Below, one piece after another: positions 25,401 through 36,119 of a stretch of DNA of 64,000 bases. Source of the stretch: Cyanoderma ruficeps. Taxonomy: Eukaryota > Chordata > Aves > Passeriformes > Timaliidae. Within the stretch, counting starts at the first letter, position 1, and every line of letters starts with the position of its first letter. The DNA lies in NCBI GenBank assembly GCA_008694505.1, contig VZDJ01000063.1, positions 5,355,468 to 5,419,467 on the forward strand, read 5' to 3'. The notes below the pieces were generated by a model. It was not told the origin of the DNA and did not search any database. It was given only the letters and a program-made list of their open reading frames with translations. The translations under genes were made by a program, and so were the position numbers.

Positions 25401-26866
25401 CGTCTCCCTCTCGGTACCTGTGCGCCCACCCTGGTACCACTGAGGCATCACAAGTGTCACTGCCAGCACCAGCCCCTCCAGTCCTGTCACCCTGTGAGCA
25501 GGGCAGGGGTCCCTGCTGACCGCCAGCTCTGCAGGGGCTGAGAGGAACAGGCAAAGCCCCATCAGAAATCATCATGCCTGCACAGAATGAACAATAAACT
25601 CCAACATTTCATTCCGGACAGACAAGATGGAATTTTTCAGTTTTCCAATGACAAAAAGCCCAAAAAATGAAGGTTATTCACCTAATTTTAACCCAGTCAT
25701 TTCTTTTCTTTTTTCCTCTCTGGAGGAAAGAAATGGAGGAAAGAAGAGGACAAAGCTTAAAACCTTATCAATGACTTCACGTGAGTGTCTTCCACAGAAA
25801 TCAAAGAGGAAAAAGAGCATCTTGGCCTGTTCACTGATAAACCTTTCATGCCAGCTGCTGCACCTTCCCCAAGTATCTCTCCAAAGCCCATGGGAAGCGT
25901 GCCCTGTGTTCATCTCCCTCCCTTGCTGATAGCACTGTCTGTATTAGCAGCATCCTTAGCACTGCACAAGTGCCACCACTCCCTGGCTGTGGCCTGGCTT
26001 TGCCCATCTAGAGGCCAACTGGGAGTTCCAGTTCAAAGTGGAGCTGCCTGGATGGAGACTCAGCCTGCAGGAACTGCAGGTGGAGGGCTAAACCAGAACT
26101 GGGGTGGAGCTCCTGGATTAAAGGAAAAACCAGGGGTGGGTAAAGATGCAATAAGGGCCCCCATGTCCAGTAGAGCTTTGATATGGGGATTAGGAATGAA
26201 GCCATCAGGTAAAGGTGGAGAAGCTGGTGGAACAGTAATAAGACACAATTTTCAAAGCCTGTCAGATTCATGGGTTTGAACTGGAAGAATGATTTATCCA
26301 AAGGCTTGGGTCAGAGACTGTGCTATTTATTCCCTGCAGCAGCCTCTGCTACACTATTCTTTAGGATGATTCAGCCTCCTACTCAGGAGAAGCAAAGTTA
26401 CAGTCTGTGTACCCACCCCACACTGCCACTGCCAAAAGTCTGATCATCCATTTTCTGGAGCCCTGTGGACAGAGCTGACCCTCCCAGAAACCACACTCTG
26501 CCCACCAGTAATTCCCTTCACGCTGAAAAAGAAATGAAAAACCCTCAAACCACCTGATGATTATTTTGTTTGGCCCATTGCTACTAAAAAAATCTCCCAA
26601 TTCCTCGTTGGATGATTGTTTGTAATGCTGAACACCAGCCTTGGTTTTGGAGCTATTAAGCCGCGTGTTAAATGTGAGCGAGGGTTGGTTTAGGATCGCT
26701 GGGGGAAATCCACCCCATTTCTGCTATTGCTCTGAGCATAGCCGTGCCCTGAGCAGGAAGTGTGGGATGAGCACTTTGGGATGCTCTCGGCATGGCAGAG
26801 ACTCACAGGCACAGCTCATTGCAGCTGGGGGGGCTGAAACACCACGGGTTTGGGTCTGGCTCTGTA

Positions 26867-27005
26867 GTTTCATAGAATATCCTGAGTCAGATGGGGTCTA
26901 CAAGGATCATCGAGTCCAGGTCCTGGCCCTGCACAGACACCCAACAACCCCACCCTGTGCTGGGGAGCATTGGGCTCCTTGAGCTCTGCAGGCTTCAAGG
27001 CTGAG
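26867..27005 (-). repeat. CR1 3' end fragment, variant subfamily
   Basis: It carries the CR1 variant with CCTGAGTCAGATGGGGTCTAC, AGGATCATCGAGTCCAGG and CTGCACAGACACCCAACAAC, distinct from the GGTTTGGGTTGG type and the same type as 42146-42300. Confidence 0.85.
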
Positions 27006-27189
27006 CTTTCGTGGAGCAGGAGGAGGTGGATGAGTGAGGACATGCGAATGCAGATTTCGCTCTGAGGCAAACCGGAGAAATGAGTTGCTGCCACTTTCTG
27101 TGTTTTTTGCCCAAATACCGCAACCAACACACAGAGCATTAAAACCGACCCTGTGGGGCAGCTCTGTGGGAGAAAATAAAAGGGAAGCA

Positions 27190-27480
27190 GATGAAAGAAA
27201 CCCTCATATTCTTAATTTACTCCAGTTAATTTTAGTCTAATTTGATCACAATGTTCTTCTGTAAATATCAGCCCTTCTTTAATAAGGCAGCGTTGGCCAC
27301 AGAGGCTGTGATTGCGATGTAATCACCCGGTGTGTCGTAATAGACTTTCCCTGTTAATTGTTAGGAGGAACTGGAGCTATTCCGAGGCAGGTATGGGATT
27401 GGAAAGAGAGATAATTATAACCCGATCTAATTAGTAATTATAGCAGACCTCTCCTAGAAATTATTTTTTACTCAGATATT
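27190..27480. promoter_or_regulatory. Candidate conserved non-coding element, homeodomain-site rich
   Basis: About 290 bp of balanced, non-repetitive sequence with several TAATT/AATTA cores (for example TTAATTTACTCCAGTTAATT, CCCTGTTAATTGTTAGG, ATAATTATAACC and TTAGTAATTATAGC). It is unlike the surrounding purine-rich intron. This texture is typical of developmental enhancers in large neuronal-gene introns. Inferred from composition only. Confidence 0.4.
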
Positions 27481-28669
27481 CCCCTGGTCCTCCTAAACAG
27501 CCATCTGTGCTGCTCTCAGGAGGTCCCTGGGTGACACTGGTGCCAGGACAGGGTTTGGGCACTGGGCTGCGGTGTCCCTGTCCCCATGGCCTCGCCCCGG
27601 GATGTGATGGAGCCTCGGGCCTGGCATCTGCCAGGGGAGGGAGCAGGGAGACAGGCAGAGCTGAGACAGGAGAGGGTGCTCTCGCCGCAGCAATGGAGAC
27701 ACGGGATGGACACGGAGTGTCCTGGGGGCTCGCAGGGTGAGGGCTCCTGCTGCCTCGACCCACATCCCAGGAACGCTGCTCCTCCCGGAGTCTGCAGCAG
27801 CAGCAGAAATCAGCAAGGGTTTAGGGGAGATGGGAAGACAGGAGAGGCTACACAGAAAGCTGGGAGCTGGGCTGGGAATGGCTCCCGATTCATTTTTTCG
27901 GTTGCGTTAATAGACACAATCCCCCCAAACCTTCATGTGACACAGGACAGAGCCTGGGGCTCTCGGCCACCGAGACAGGTCAGAGCACATCGCAGGAGAC
28001 AAAGGGGCACAGGCACATCCAAGGTGGGGCAGCTTTCCAGGTGGGTGGGATTGGATGAACTGGTTTTGTCCCAGTGGAGGTCTCCCCAAATCAATTGTTT
28101 TTCAGTTCAGTTCAGTTGTAGCAGAATCCTTCATTCCAAAAGGGAAAACTTTTCACACCTCTTCAATTTTCCTCTCCCACTCTTCTTGCTGCCTCTGCAC
28201 CAGCCAAAGCTGTCTCTGAACAGCAAAATACCTCCAAGTGCTGCCTGGGGAGCTGAGACACAAACCAACAGTGCCAGGAAATGGAGCAGCCCGACCTGAG
28301 GAGCCTCTGCAGAGAAATCATCGCTCCAGGATGTTTCCTGAACCTCTATCCCCTTTTTCAGCTCTTCCAGAGGCACCACCCAGAACAGTGGATGCTCCCT
28401 TTCCTTCCCACCCCAACACCATCCTACTGTGGATCCTTGTGATGCCCTGGGACCACCCAACGTGCTTTGGAGGAGTTGCACAGCTCAGGCTCTGCAGCAC
28501 GGACAGGCAGGACTTCACTGCCAGCCTGCCCAGACTGCCAAGAAACGGTGCAACCTCAGGAATTAGGCAGAAAAGAATCAACAAGCGGGAAACCTCAGTG
28601 ATGGAGCGGGAGCTGTCCTGACACGGTCCTTTCTGCGAACACAGGGCTGGGAGATGTGAGGTGTAATTA

Positions 28670-28900
28670 AACACTGCTACTGAAAGCTGGCCTTAAAGGA
28701 TTTAATCTCTGAAATCCAGGCTCTAATTACTGGGCTGCACCAATTCTGACCCTGAACCGATGCGCTATTTTTTAATCGAGTTATTTCCTCCAAGCGGAGC
28801 CGTCTCTGGGGGCTGGCCTGGGCAGCAGCGTTAGCTCGCAGCTGGGAACGGGCTAACTAGGCCAGCACTGCGGGAATTCTCTGGGATTGTGTTTTTTCTG
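28670..28900. promoter_or_regulatory. Candidate conserved non-coding block
   Basis: Unique sequence with TAATTAAACACTG, GGATTTAATCTCTG, GCTCTAATTACTGGG and TTTTTAATCGAGTTATTTCC, followed by a CpG-containing stretch. Possible enhancer; no direct proof. Confidence 0.3.
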
Positions 28901-28960
28901 CACATCTCAGTATCATTCCAGCAGGGAACACCTGCAGACAGGAACCTGTGAGCAGCACAC

Positions 28961-28978
28961 GTGTGTGTGTGTGTGTGG
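28961..28978. repeat. GT microsatellite
   Basis: Nine GT units, about 70 bp upstream of the 19-bp minisatellite. Confidence 0.85.
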
Positions 28979-29051
28979 TGGGGGGAACCACGGCGAGGGG
29001 AGCAGGAGGCAGCAGGCGAGGCATGGGGCTCACGGGGTCACCGTGTCCAGA

Positions 29052-29488
29052 GGGATGCTGCTCTGAGAGCGGGATGCTAAACCTGGAGCAGGATGTTAAT
29101 TTGAGAGCACAATGCTAATCTGAGAGTGGGATGCTGCTTTGAGAGTGGGAAGCTAATCTGAGAGTTGCATGCTAAACTAAGTCTGGGATGCTAAACCAGG
29201 AGCAGGATGCTAATCCAAGAGTGGGATGCTAATCTGAGAGTGGGATGCTGCTCTGAAAGCAGGATGCTAATCTGAGAGTCACATGCTAATCTAAATCTGG
29301 CATGCTAAACCAAGAGCAGGATGGTAATCTGAGAGCAGGATGTTAATTTTAGAGTGGGACAGCAATCTGAGATCAGGATGTTAATCTGAGAGCAGGATAC
29401 TATCCTGAGAGAGGGATGTTCCATTGAGAGCAGGATGCCAGTCCAAGAGCAGGATGTTAATCCAAGGCTGGGATGCTTATCCAAGCAC
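29052..29488. repeat. 19-bp minisatellite, 23 indel-free units
   Basis: There are exactly 23 consecutive 19-bp units (437 bp). The consensus is close to GGGATGCTAATCTGAGAGT, with many substitutions but no length change. Units 5-10 (29128-29241) resemble units 11-16 (29242-29355) at about 95 of 114 positions, with the odd unit TGCATGCTAAACTAAGTCT paired with CACATGCTAATCTAAATCT. That indicates a six-unit higher-order repeat. No coding role, since 19 is not a multiple of three. Confidence 0.95.
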
Positions 29489-30059
29489 AGAGATGCCCAT
29501 TTCCCAACCCGCGGTGCCATCCCTGAAACAAAAGAAATCCCCCTGAAGCACTTTGCTGTGGTTCAGCTGCTGCTGCTGCGTGTGGATGGACAGACCACCA
29601 CCTCCATCCTGGGCTGGCCTGGAGCGGGATGTGCTGCATCCCGCTGCGCTATCACCATGGCTCCCACCTCTCTAATCAGGGCTGCTCGCTCCCAGACAGA
29701 GCTGCTGACCTTGATCCCTTCCAGTTCGAGGCCCCTCCGTGGAAAAGTGATTCAATTAAGCCCTGGTTCATAGAGAGGGCTAAAAACAAGGAGGGAGGAA
29801 AAAAGAAGTTCCCAAGAACAACAAAAATCCCCACTCCTGAGAACAATTTCCTTCTATGGATTTTTAAGACCAGCGGCTGGAGAATCACTTTCTCGTTTCT
29901 GTGCTGTCTCTCCAGTCAATAAATAAGAGGGAAATAAAGGATTTCAGAGAAAATAGAATGCAGTCAAAAGGTAAATTGTGGTCTTAAAAGCCCCTAAGAG
30001 ACTGTCACCGACTTTGAAATGTTTCCTAGTTTGAGACCATTTCTTCCTGACTACATGGT

Positions 30060-30490
30060 TTCCGCTCCTTTATTTGCATCTCTGGGAGGTAATCTTTAAA
30101 ACTGATTTTCCCCTGGTTGCATTTCATTGGCAAAGAAACTAAACAGGCTGCTGCATTACAGTAATAACATCAACACTGCAGCCACCTTCGCCTTAATTAT
30201 TTCTCTGTCTTGCCAACAGAACCAGTTAAACGCGATTTATATTTGGGTGGGGAGGAGGGGGGTGAAGTGGCAACTGTGTGGATGGGTGAGATAACCTGGA
30301 AAAACCGATTTCTCCCTTGTTATGTGTCACCAGCAATAAAAAAAAAAAAGGTAAAACAATAATAAAAAATACACGAGGTAAAAGGTTTGGGCTATTTAAG
30401 TAATAATAATGTCAGCATTTTACCTGTCTCTTGCTTAATTATTTCCTTCTCTCAGCTCTGCCACCTGAACCAGTTTAGATAAGATTTCAG
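30060..30490. promoter_or_regulatory. Candidate regulatory block with an internally duplicated motif
   Basis: It contains an octamer-like TTTATTTGCATCTC near 30070. Two similar modules follow, one from GTAATAACATCAACAC (30161) to GAACCAGTTAAACG (30219), the other from GTAATAATAATGTCAGC (30400) to GAACCAGTTTAGAT (30467). Each has CTTAATTATTTCY in the middle (30192 and 30434). An old duplication of about 70 bp, offset by about 240 bp. Enhancer role is inferred. Confidence 0.35.
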
Positions 30491-30997
30491 CATGGATAAA
30501 GAGGAAGAACCTGTATTCTCCAAAGCAGATAAGCTGCTTTTCCCAGTCAAAAGGAAGAGAATACGTCACTAAAGCCTTCCCTCTGCCTACTCCAGATTTA
30601 TCAACAGCCTCTTAGCAAAAGTCTTGCCACTAAAAGCTTGTGAAGTTTTGCAAAATACTACCAGATAAGAGAGAAGCACTTGTAAAGACAAGAAAGAGGT
30701 TGGATGTGCAAAGTAGCTCGTCACAATCCGCGTCCTGAGAACACACGCTCAAGGTCACCCCAAAAAGCCCCAGGGAGGGGGAAACCTGTGTTTAAGGAGA
30801 GTCCACAGGCTCTGTGAGCATGCAGGATGTCCAAGCTGCCTTCTGAGCTGTGCTTAAAAGTCAACTCCTTCCAGACCTCCTGCTCTGTCCTTTTAGGTCT
30901 CCCTCCTTTCCAAGACATCCACATCCACCTTTGTCCATCACCAAGGGGCTTTAGAACAGCACTGACTTGACAGGAAAAGAGCTTGATGGAACATAAA

Positions 30998-31135
30998 CCC
31001 ATAGAATCACAGAATCCCAGAACGGTTTGGGTTGGAAGAGACCTTAAAGATCATCTTGTTTCAACCCCCTGCCATGGGCAGGGACCCCTTCTACCCAACC
31101 AGGTTGCTCCAAGCCTCAAGCTCCAGGAAACCACA
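30998..31135 (-). repeat. CR1 3' end fragment, first of a pair
   Basis: The tail ATAGAATCACAGAATCCCAG is followed by ACGGTTTGGGTTGGAAGAG, ending near GTTGCTCCAAGCCTC. Its flank and tail (30977-31021) are repeated exactly at 31238-31282. Confidence 0.85.
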
Positions 31136-31258
31136 CTGCCACCACCCCTCCTATCCACCTTCACCATAAATACAGCTTTGATCTTCCATCTGGGTCTTTC
31201 TCTTTACTGACATCACAGAGATCACAGAATCTTGTTCAAGAGCTTGATGGAACATAAA

Positions 31259-31490
31259 CCCATAGAATCACAGAATCCCAGACTGGTTTGGGTTGGGAAG
31301 AGCCTTAAAACTCATCCAGTTCCACCCCCTACCACGGGACACCTTTCACCAGAACAAGTTGCTCCAAGCTCCATCCAACCTGGCCTTGAACACTTCCAGG
31401 GATGGGGCAGCCGCAAGGAAGAATTTCTTCCCAATATCCGACCCAAATCTCTCTCAGTTTAAAGCCATTCCCCTCTGGTGGCCTTGCAGC
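31259..31490 (-). repeat. CR1 3' end fragment, second of a pair
   Basis: The same tail and flank as the copy at 30998, but its body diverges (GGTTGGGAAGAGCCTTAAAA) and reaches further, to TCTTCCCAATATCCGACCC and CCATTCCCCTCTGGTGGC. Confidence 0.85.
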
Positions 31491-31589
31491 CAGGGAGAGG
31501 AGGTGGGACACTCCTGCTGCAGGGCTGAGAGGGGCCCGGCAGGTTGGGATCCACAGCTCTGCCTGCCTGTGCCCGCTGCTCCCGCAGCA

Positions 31590-31835
31590 CTTTCCAGCCA
31601 AACCCTGCCAAGCCACGTGTTCCGCTGCTGCCGAGGCACCCGGCGCTGCAGATGGGCCTCGAGGGCCTGTGTGCAAACATTCCCCCACACCTCAGGCGCT
31701 GCGAAGCCGCGGCTGGAAGCCGTCCATCCGCGGGAGAGGCGCAGCCGTGGGGAGCGCTGGGCTGAGCGGGAGCCGCTGCCGGCGGAGGATGAGACGCTCT
31801 TGGCTGCTCCGCACTGCACGACACCTCTGGTAGTG
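31590..31835. promoter_or_regulatory. CpG-dense patch
   Basis: About 245 bp with many CpG pairs, for example AAGCCGCGGCTGGAAGCCG, CATCCGCGGGAGAGGCGCAG and GAGCCGCTGCCGGCGGAGG. The surrounding intron is CpG-poor. It could be a small CpG island or internal promoter. The frames open on both strands here are explained by base composition. Confidence 0.4.
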
Positions 31836-32163
31836 CAGAGAAGCATTTTAAAAGGGAGAGAAGCAGCTCCCCAGTACAAAGCCAAGAGTTTTTCGTCTGC
31901 TTGTACTGCGGAGTTTACTTTTATTATACAATTTTCACCCTTCACGGCTCAGATGTTTTGCCCCTGTTTCATTGCTGACCCACAGGCCAATCCTCAAAGC
32001 GCTATTTGCTCAGGGTTTTGCGTCGACGTGGCTTTAAAGTTCTTTCTTTTTTAAATAAATTCAGTGTGTGCAAAACTTTTTTTTTCTCGATTTATAACAG
32101 GCAGGGGAGTGATGATGGATTTTTGTGCTGGAAGGCAGGAGAGCAGATGAGGAGGGTGAGCCT

Positions 32164-32275
32164 GATCAGCCTGGGATAGTGGAAGGTGTCCGTGCCCTGG
32201 CAGGAGGTTGGAATGAGGTGGCCTTTAAGGTGCCTTCCCAACCCAAACCCTTGTGGGATTCTGTGACTCTGTGGT
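32164..32275 (+). repeat. CR1 3' terminal fragment
   Basis: GATCAGCCTGGGATAGTGGA followed by TTTAAGGTGCCTTCCCAACCC and the end GGGATTCTGTGACTCTG. Confidence 0.85.
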
Positions 32276-33240
32276 GCATCCTGGGGTGTGATGTATGTGC
32301 AGGGCGGAGCAAATCCCTCCCTGCAGGAATGGTGTTTGTCCTTGTGCGCTGCCTGTTCTCACCTGCTGACCCAGGAGGGCCGAGAAACTTCCCCCAGGAA
32401 CCACCTCCCAGCTCTGTGCTCTCCGTATCACCCCAAACCTGGAAGCTAGTTGTCTGCTCCTGCTGCACCCAGCAGTGGGGCTGGATTTGACCCCGTGGCT
32501 CTTCCCACAGAGCCACCCTGCTGCTGTTTTTGCTTCTGAGCTCCTCCAGCTTCCCTTCCCCGGCCTTGCCTTCCTACCCTGCCTCGTGCCTGATTATATT
32601 GGGTCTGCATGTGTAAGTACAGCCTCCTGCCATCCTAATCATCCAAAGTGGCTATTTGAATAACAGTTGTTGGTGCCTGTAGCTTCCTGTAATTTTCCAA
32701 AGGAAACAAATCCATGCAGACTGCAATTTTGTGCCTATGAATTTTGAATGAATGTCTCTGAGAGCCTCGATTTCTCTCTGCCTTCCGTCCTCCCCTCCCC
32801 TTGCCTGCCTCCTCCCAGGCCCAGCTGAGCCAGAGGCTGCCACCAAAAGGGGTGTAAGTGAGTGGCACCTTTCAGATGGAGGATTTTGGGCTGGGAAGGC
32901 TTCATCCCTCCCAGGACAGGCACCAAAACACGGTGGCATGGGCAGAGCTTGCTGGGGGACGGCTGAGTTGTACCCAACCCATGGGAATGGATCTGCTCCA
33001 CAGCAGGACAAAGCAGAGCATGGAAGAAGAAACATCATTTGAGCATCAGGTGTCAGGATTTTTCCTTGTGTTGCTACCTCCAAAGTAATTTTGGGAGGTC
33101 CCTGACTACCTAGCTCTGATTGTACCCTTGCTTTGGGCCTGTTCCTGCTGGCCAAGCTCTTCACCTTCTAACTCAGAGCAGCTGGATGACATTTCTCATC
33201 CAGAGCTGATCTTCCTGCTGGCAACTACCCCTTTTTATTG

Positions 33241-33470
33241 TGGAATCATGGAATGGTTTGGGTTGGAAAGGACCTTAAATCTCGTCTCATTCAACTCCCC
33301 TGCCATGGGCAGGGATGCCTCCCAATATCCCAGGTTGCTCCGAGTCCTGTCCAATCTGGCCTTTGACACTTCCAGGGGCTGGCCAGCTTCTCTGGGCAAT
33401 CTGTGCCAGGGCTTCCCCACCCTCACAGGGAAGAACTTCTTCCCAATATCCAACCCAAATCTACTCTGTT
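33241..33470 (-). repeat. CR1 3' end fragment
   Basis: GAATCATGGAATGGTTTGGG, then CATGGGCAGGGATGCCTCCC, then AAGAACTTCTTCCCAATATCC. About 230 bp, minus orientation. Confidence 0.9.
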
Positions 33471-33699
33471 TTATTTTAAAATCATTATAACCTTCTCCCT
33501 CTCAAGTTTCCCCTCCTGTTCCTCTGCATGCCGTTTTATGACGCTGAAGGTTCTCCTTTTTTATGACATTGTTGTTTTTAAAGTGTTTTTATCACCTGGT
33601 TTTATTACTAAATTACCGTAGAGCACCCCAAGTGCTGTAGGAGCAGAGAGGGAGAGCGGCTCTGGAAATGCAGCAACTCCTTCCCGAACAGCTTGCAGC

Positions 33700-33845
33700 C
33701 TCGCCAGGGAAGGGGCTGTGATTTGGTGATGGATGGAGTGCTTGTTATCCAGTATATTTTTATCCATACATATATAAAGCACTTTGTGATCCCAGCGGAT
33801 ACAAGGCACTATATAAATGTAAATCATTATCATTATCATTAAATA
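33700..33845 (+). repeat. Possible ancient SINE 3' end (AAAGCACTTTGTGAT...TATAAATGTAA tail)
   Basis: ATAAAGCACTTTGTGATCCC, then GGCACTATATAAATGTAAAT, then a CATTAT tail. This closely resembles the shared 3' end of old vertebrate SINE/LINE families, which often end in a GCGCTATATAAATG-like hairpin and an ATT-rich tail. Such relics in bird introns are often conserved as regulatory sequence. Family not determined. Confidence 0.45.
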
Positions 33846-34726
33846 CCTTCTGTATCTTTTAAACCTACCCGTTGGAATCTGGTATGTATGGGGCAGCTGT
33901 TATCTGGGTTTTGTTGGGGAACCAAATGTGAGAGCTGTGATTTTTTTGTCTTCGTTAGCAATTAAATGGGATCTCATGAAAGACTCTTATTTTTCCGTCG
34001 CAATTTTTTCATGCTGCCACTGATTTGAAAGTCACTTCTCACCCACTAAGAGAAATCTCTGCAGAATTCCCTAGCAACAACCTGAATAAGAAACAGCCAC
34101 CTCGGGTATGAGGATGTTCCCGGGATTATCCCAACCCTCCGCAGGCTGTCCAGCACTCATTGCCATGAGGACGGGGAGAGGATCCACGGGGTCACAGGGA
34201 GGAGAGATCAGCTCCTCCATGATTTATGACTCAGTGGAGATTATAGACACTTGTCTCCACCACTGTGACTCTGCAGTGTTTCTGCTTGGCTGCTGCCCAA
34301 CCCCAGGAAGGAGTGACTGCACCAAGCTCCTGGACGCCCTCCTGTAGCAGCCAGAGCCGCAGTGAGCGCAGGGACCATATCCATCACCCAAAGACTCCCG
34401 TTCCTGCCTCACCCTGCTCCTTCCTCCTGCTCTTTAAGGGAAGGGTTTGAGCCTGAGGGACCTGGAGGATTGCACATGGAGGCTTTGGCACCACAGGAAT
34501 GACCTCAGGCCGTGTGTGTTTCCATTGAGGGTGTAAAGGACCGGGTTCCCTTTCTGCGCATAGGACAAGCAAAGCAGGCAGCACCCTGAGAGCCCCTTCC
34601 TCGATTTTCCTCTCCTATTTGGTTGCCAAAGCCTGTCTTCCTTTCTGCATTTCCAGGAAAGCCACCCAGTGACAGCTACTGACAGCTTCTCCCTTGGGGA
34701 ATTAATCTCCAGCTGCAATATCCTAG

Positions 34727-34862
34727 AGTTGTAAAATCCTGGAATGGTTTGGGTTGGAAGGGACCTTAGCCATCACCTCATTCCACCCCCCTGCCACAGG
34801 CAGGGACACATTCCACCAGACCAGGTTGCTCTAAGCCCTGTCCAACCTGGTCTTAAACCTCA
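34727..34862 (-). repeat. CR1 3' end fragment
   Basis: AAATCCTGGAATGGTTTGGG, then GGACCTTAGCCATCACCTC, then CTGTCCAACCTGGTCTTAAACC. Minus orientation. Confidence 0.9.
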
Positions 34863-36119
34863 TGTTTGGGAACCAGGAGCTTGGTCTAAGATAAAAGTGC
34901 ACTTTCCAGTGCAATTTTTTATCCCTCCAATGCTCCATTGGCATTTCCCAAAGGGAGATGACTGAAGCAGGGTCAGGCTACACTCAGACTGTAGTGAAGG
35001 GCACGTCCTGGCCCCAGAGATGGAGGATCAGTTGTTCTGAGCCCCCCAAGGGACCATCATCAACAGTATTTCATTTCCCCTTGTCATGACAACCTAGGGG
35101 ATGAATTTGGAAACTTTGGATGTGTCACGGGTCCGAGCCCTGGCCTTTAAACCCCACTAACCTGCAAGCAGTGGCTTGCAAAGGTTTTGCAATATTTAGT
35201 TAATGGAACAAGGTTTTTCCCAGTTCTCTATTTTTTTTCCCATTTTTTTCATTCTATTTTCCCCAGTCTCTCAGGAGCTGCAGCCTCCTGCTGCCCAGGG
35301 GAAATCTTCCATTTAGCTACATTTTCCTTTCTCATTTCATGCTGTAATGGGGATTCATCATAGGTGTTAAATCCATAATTTGCCATGAATCCCTTGTCTC
35401 TCTCTGTGGAGGTCAGAGTTGAGTTTAAAGGAACCCGATATTGTGGCTTTGTGGCTGTCCCTGGGGGAGAGCACCAGCGCAATTCCATGGAGCAGGAGGA
35501 GGCTGGAGAGTCCTGGGTGTGTCAGCCAACGCCATGTCCATGCTTTCCACCTCTCTGCCCACTGAAAGGGGGCAAATCTGAGCACATCAGGCCCCTTTAA
35601 TGTAAAAAAGAGAGCAATAGCCCCTTCCAGAGGGTCATTTGTCCGTCTTGGCATGTGGGAAATGTTCTGAGGCAGGAGAGGTTATTCTCCTGTTAATTAC
35701 CAAGGACACTCACAGGTCAGTAATTAAGACATGACTGTCCGGTTTTACAGCCCAGTTGGAGCCAAAAGGAATGCCACAGCTCCAGAGCCATCCCAGGGCT
35801 CCTGCTGGATGGGAGACTGGCATCCATCACACTGACAGGGGCACCGGGAATGCACCGTGATGGATGTGTGACTGAGAGATCCATCACGGGGCTCCCAACC
35901 TTTCCTTCACCACGAGCTGGGAGATTCTGGCTGACCTGGGAGCTGTGCTGGGAGCTGGGAGGTGCTGGGAGCTCTGCTGGGAAGCCCGAACCACCCAATG
36001 GATGTCAGAGAAGCTCAGGCACAGCGGGGCAAGGCTGGGCAACACTTCACGGAGCAGGGAAATGCAAGACAAGCAAAAAGGACTGGCCAAGCTCTTGGAA
36101 CCGGGAAACAATTCCTGCA

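Noticed and set aside
29052..29488. Possible CRISPR-like array.
   Set aside because: Units are contiguous with no spacers, and the genome is vertebrate. It is a minisatellite, as are 19641 and 39732.
31293..32054. A 253-codon plus-strand open frame.
   Set aside because: It begins inside a CR1 fragment and continues through CpG-rich DNA. No domain is seen, and opposite-strand frames are open too.
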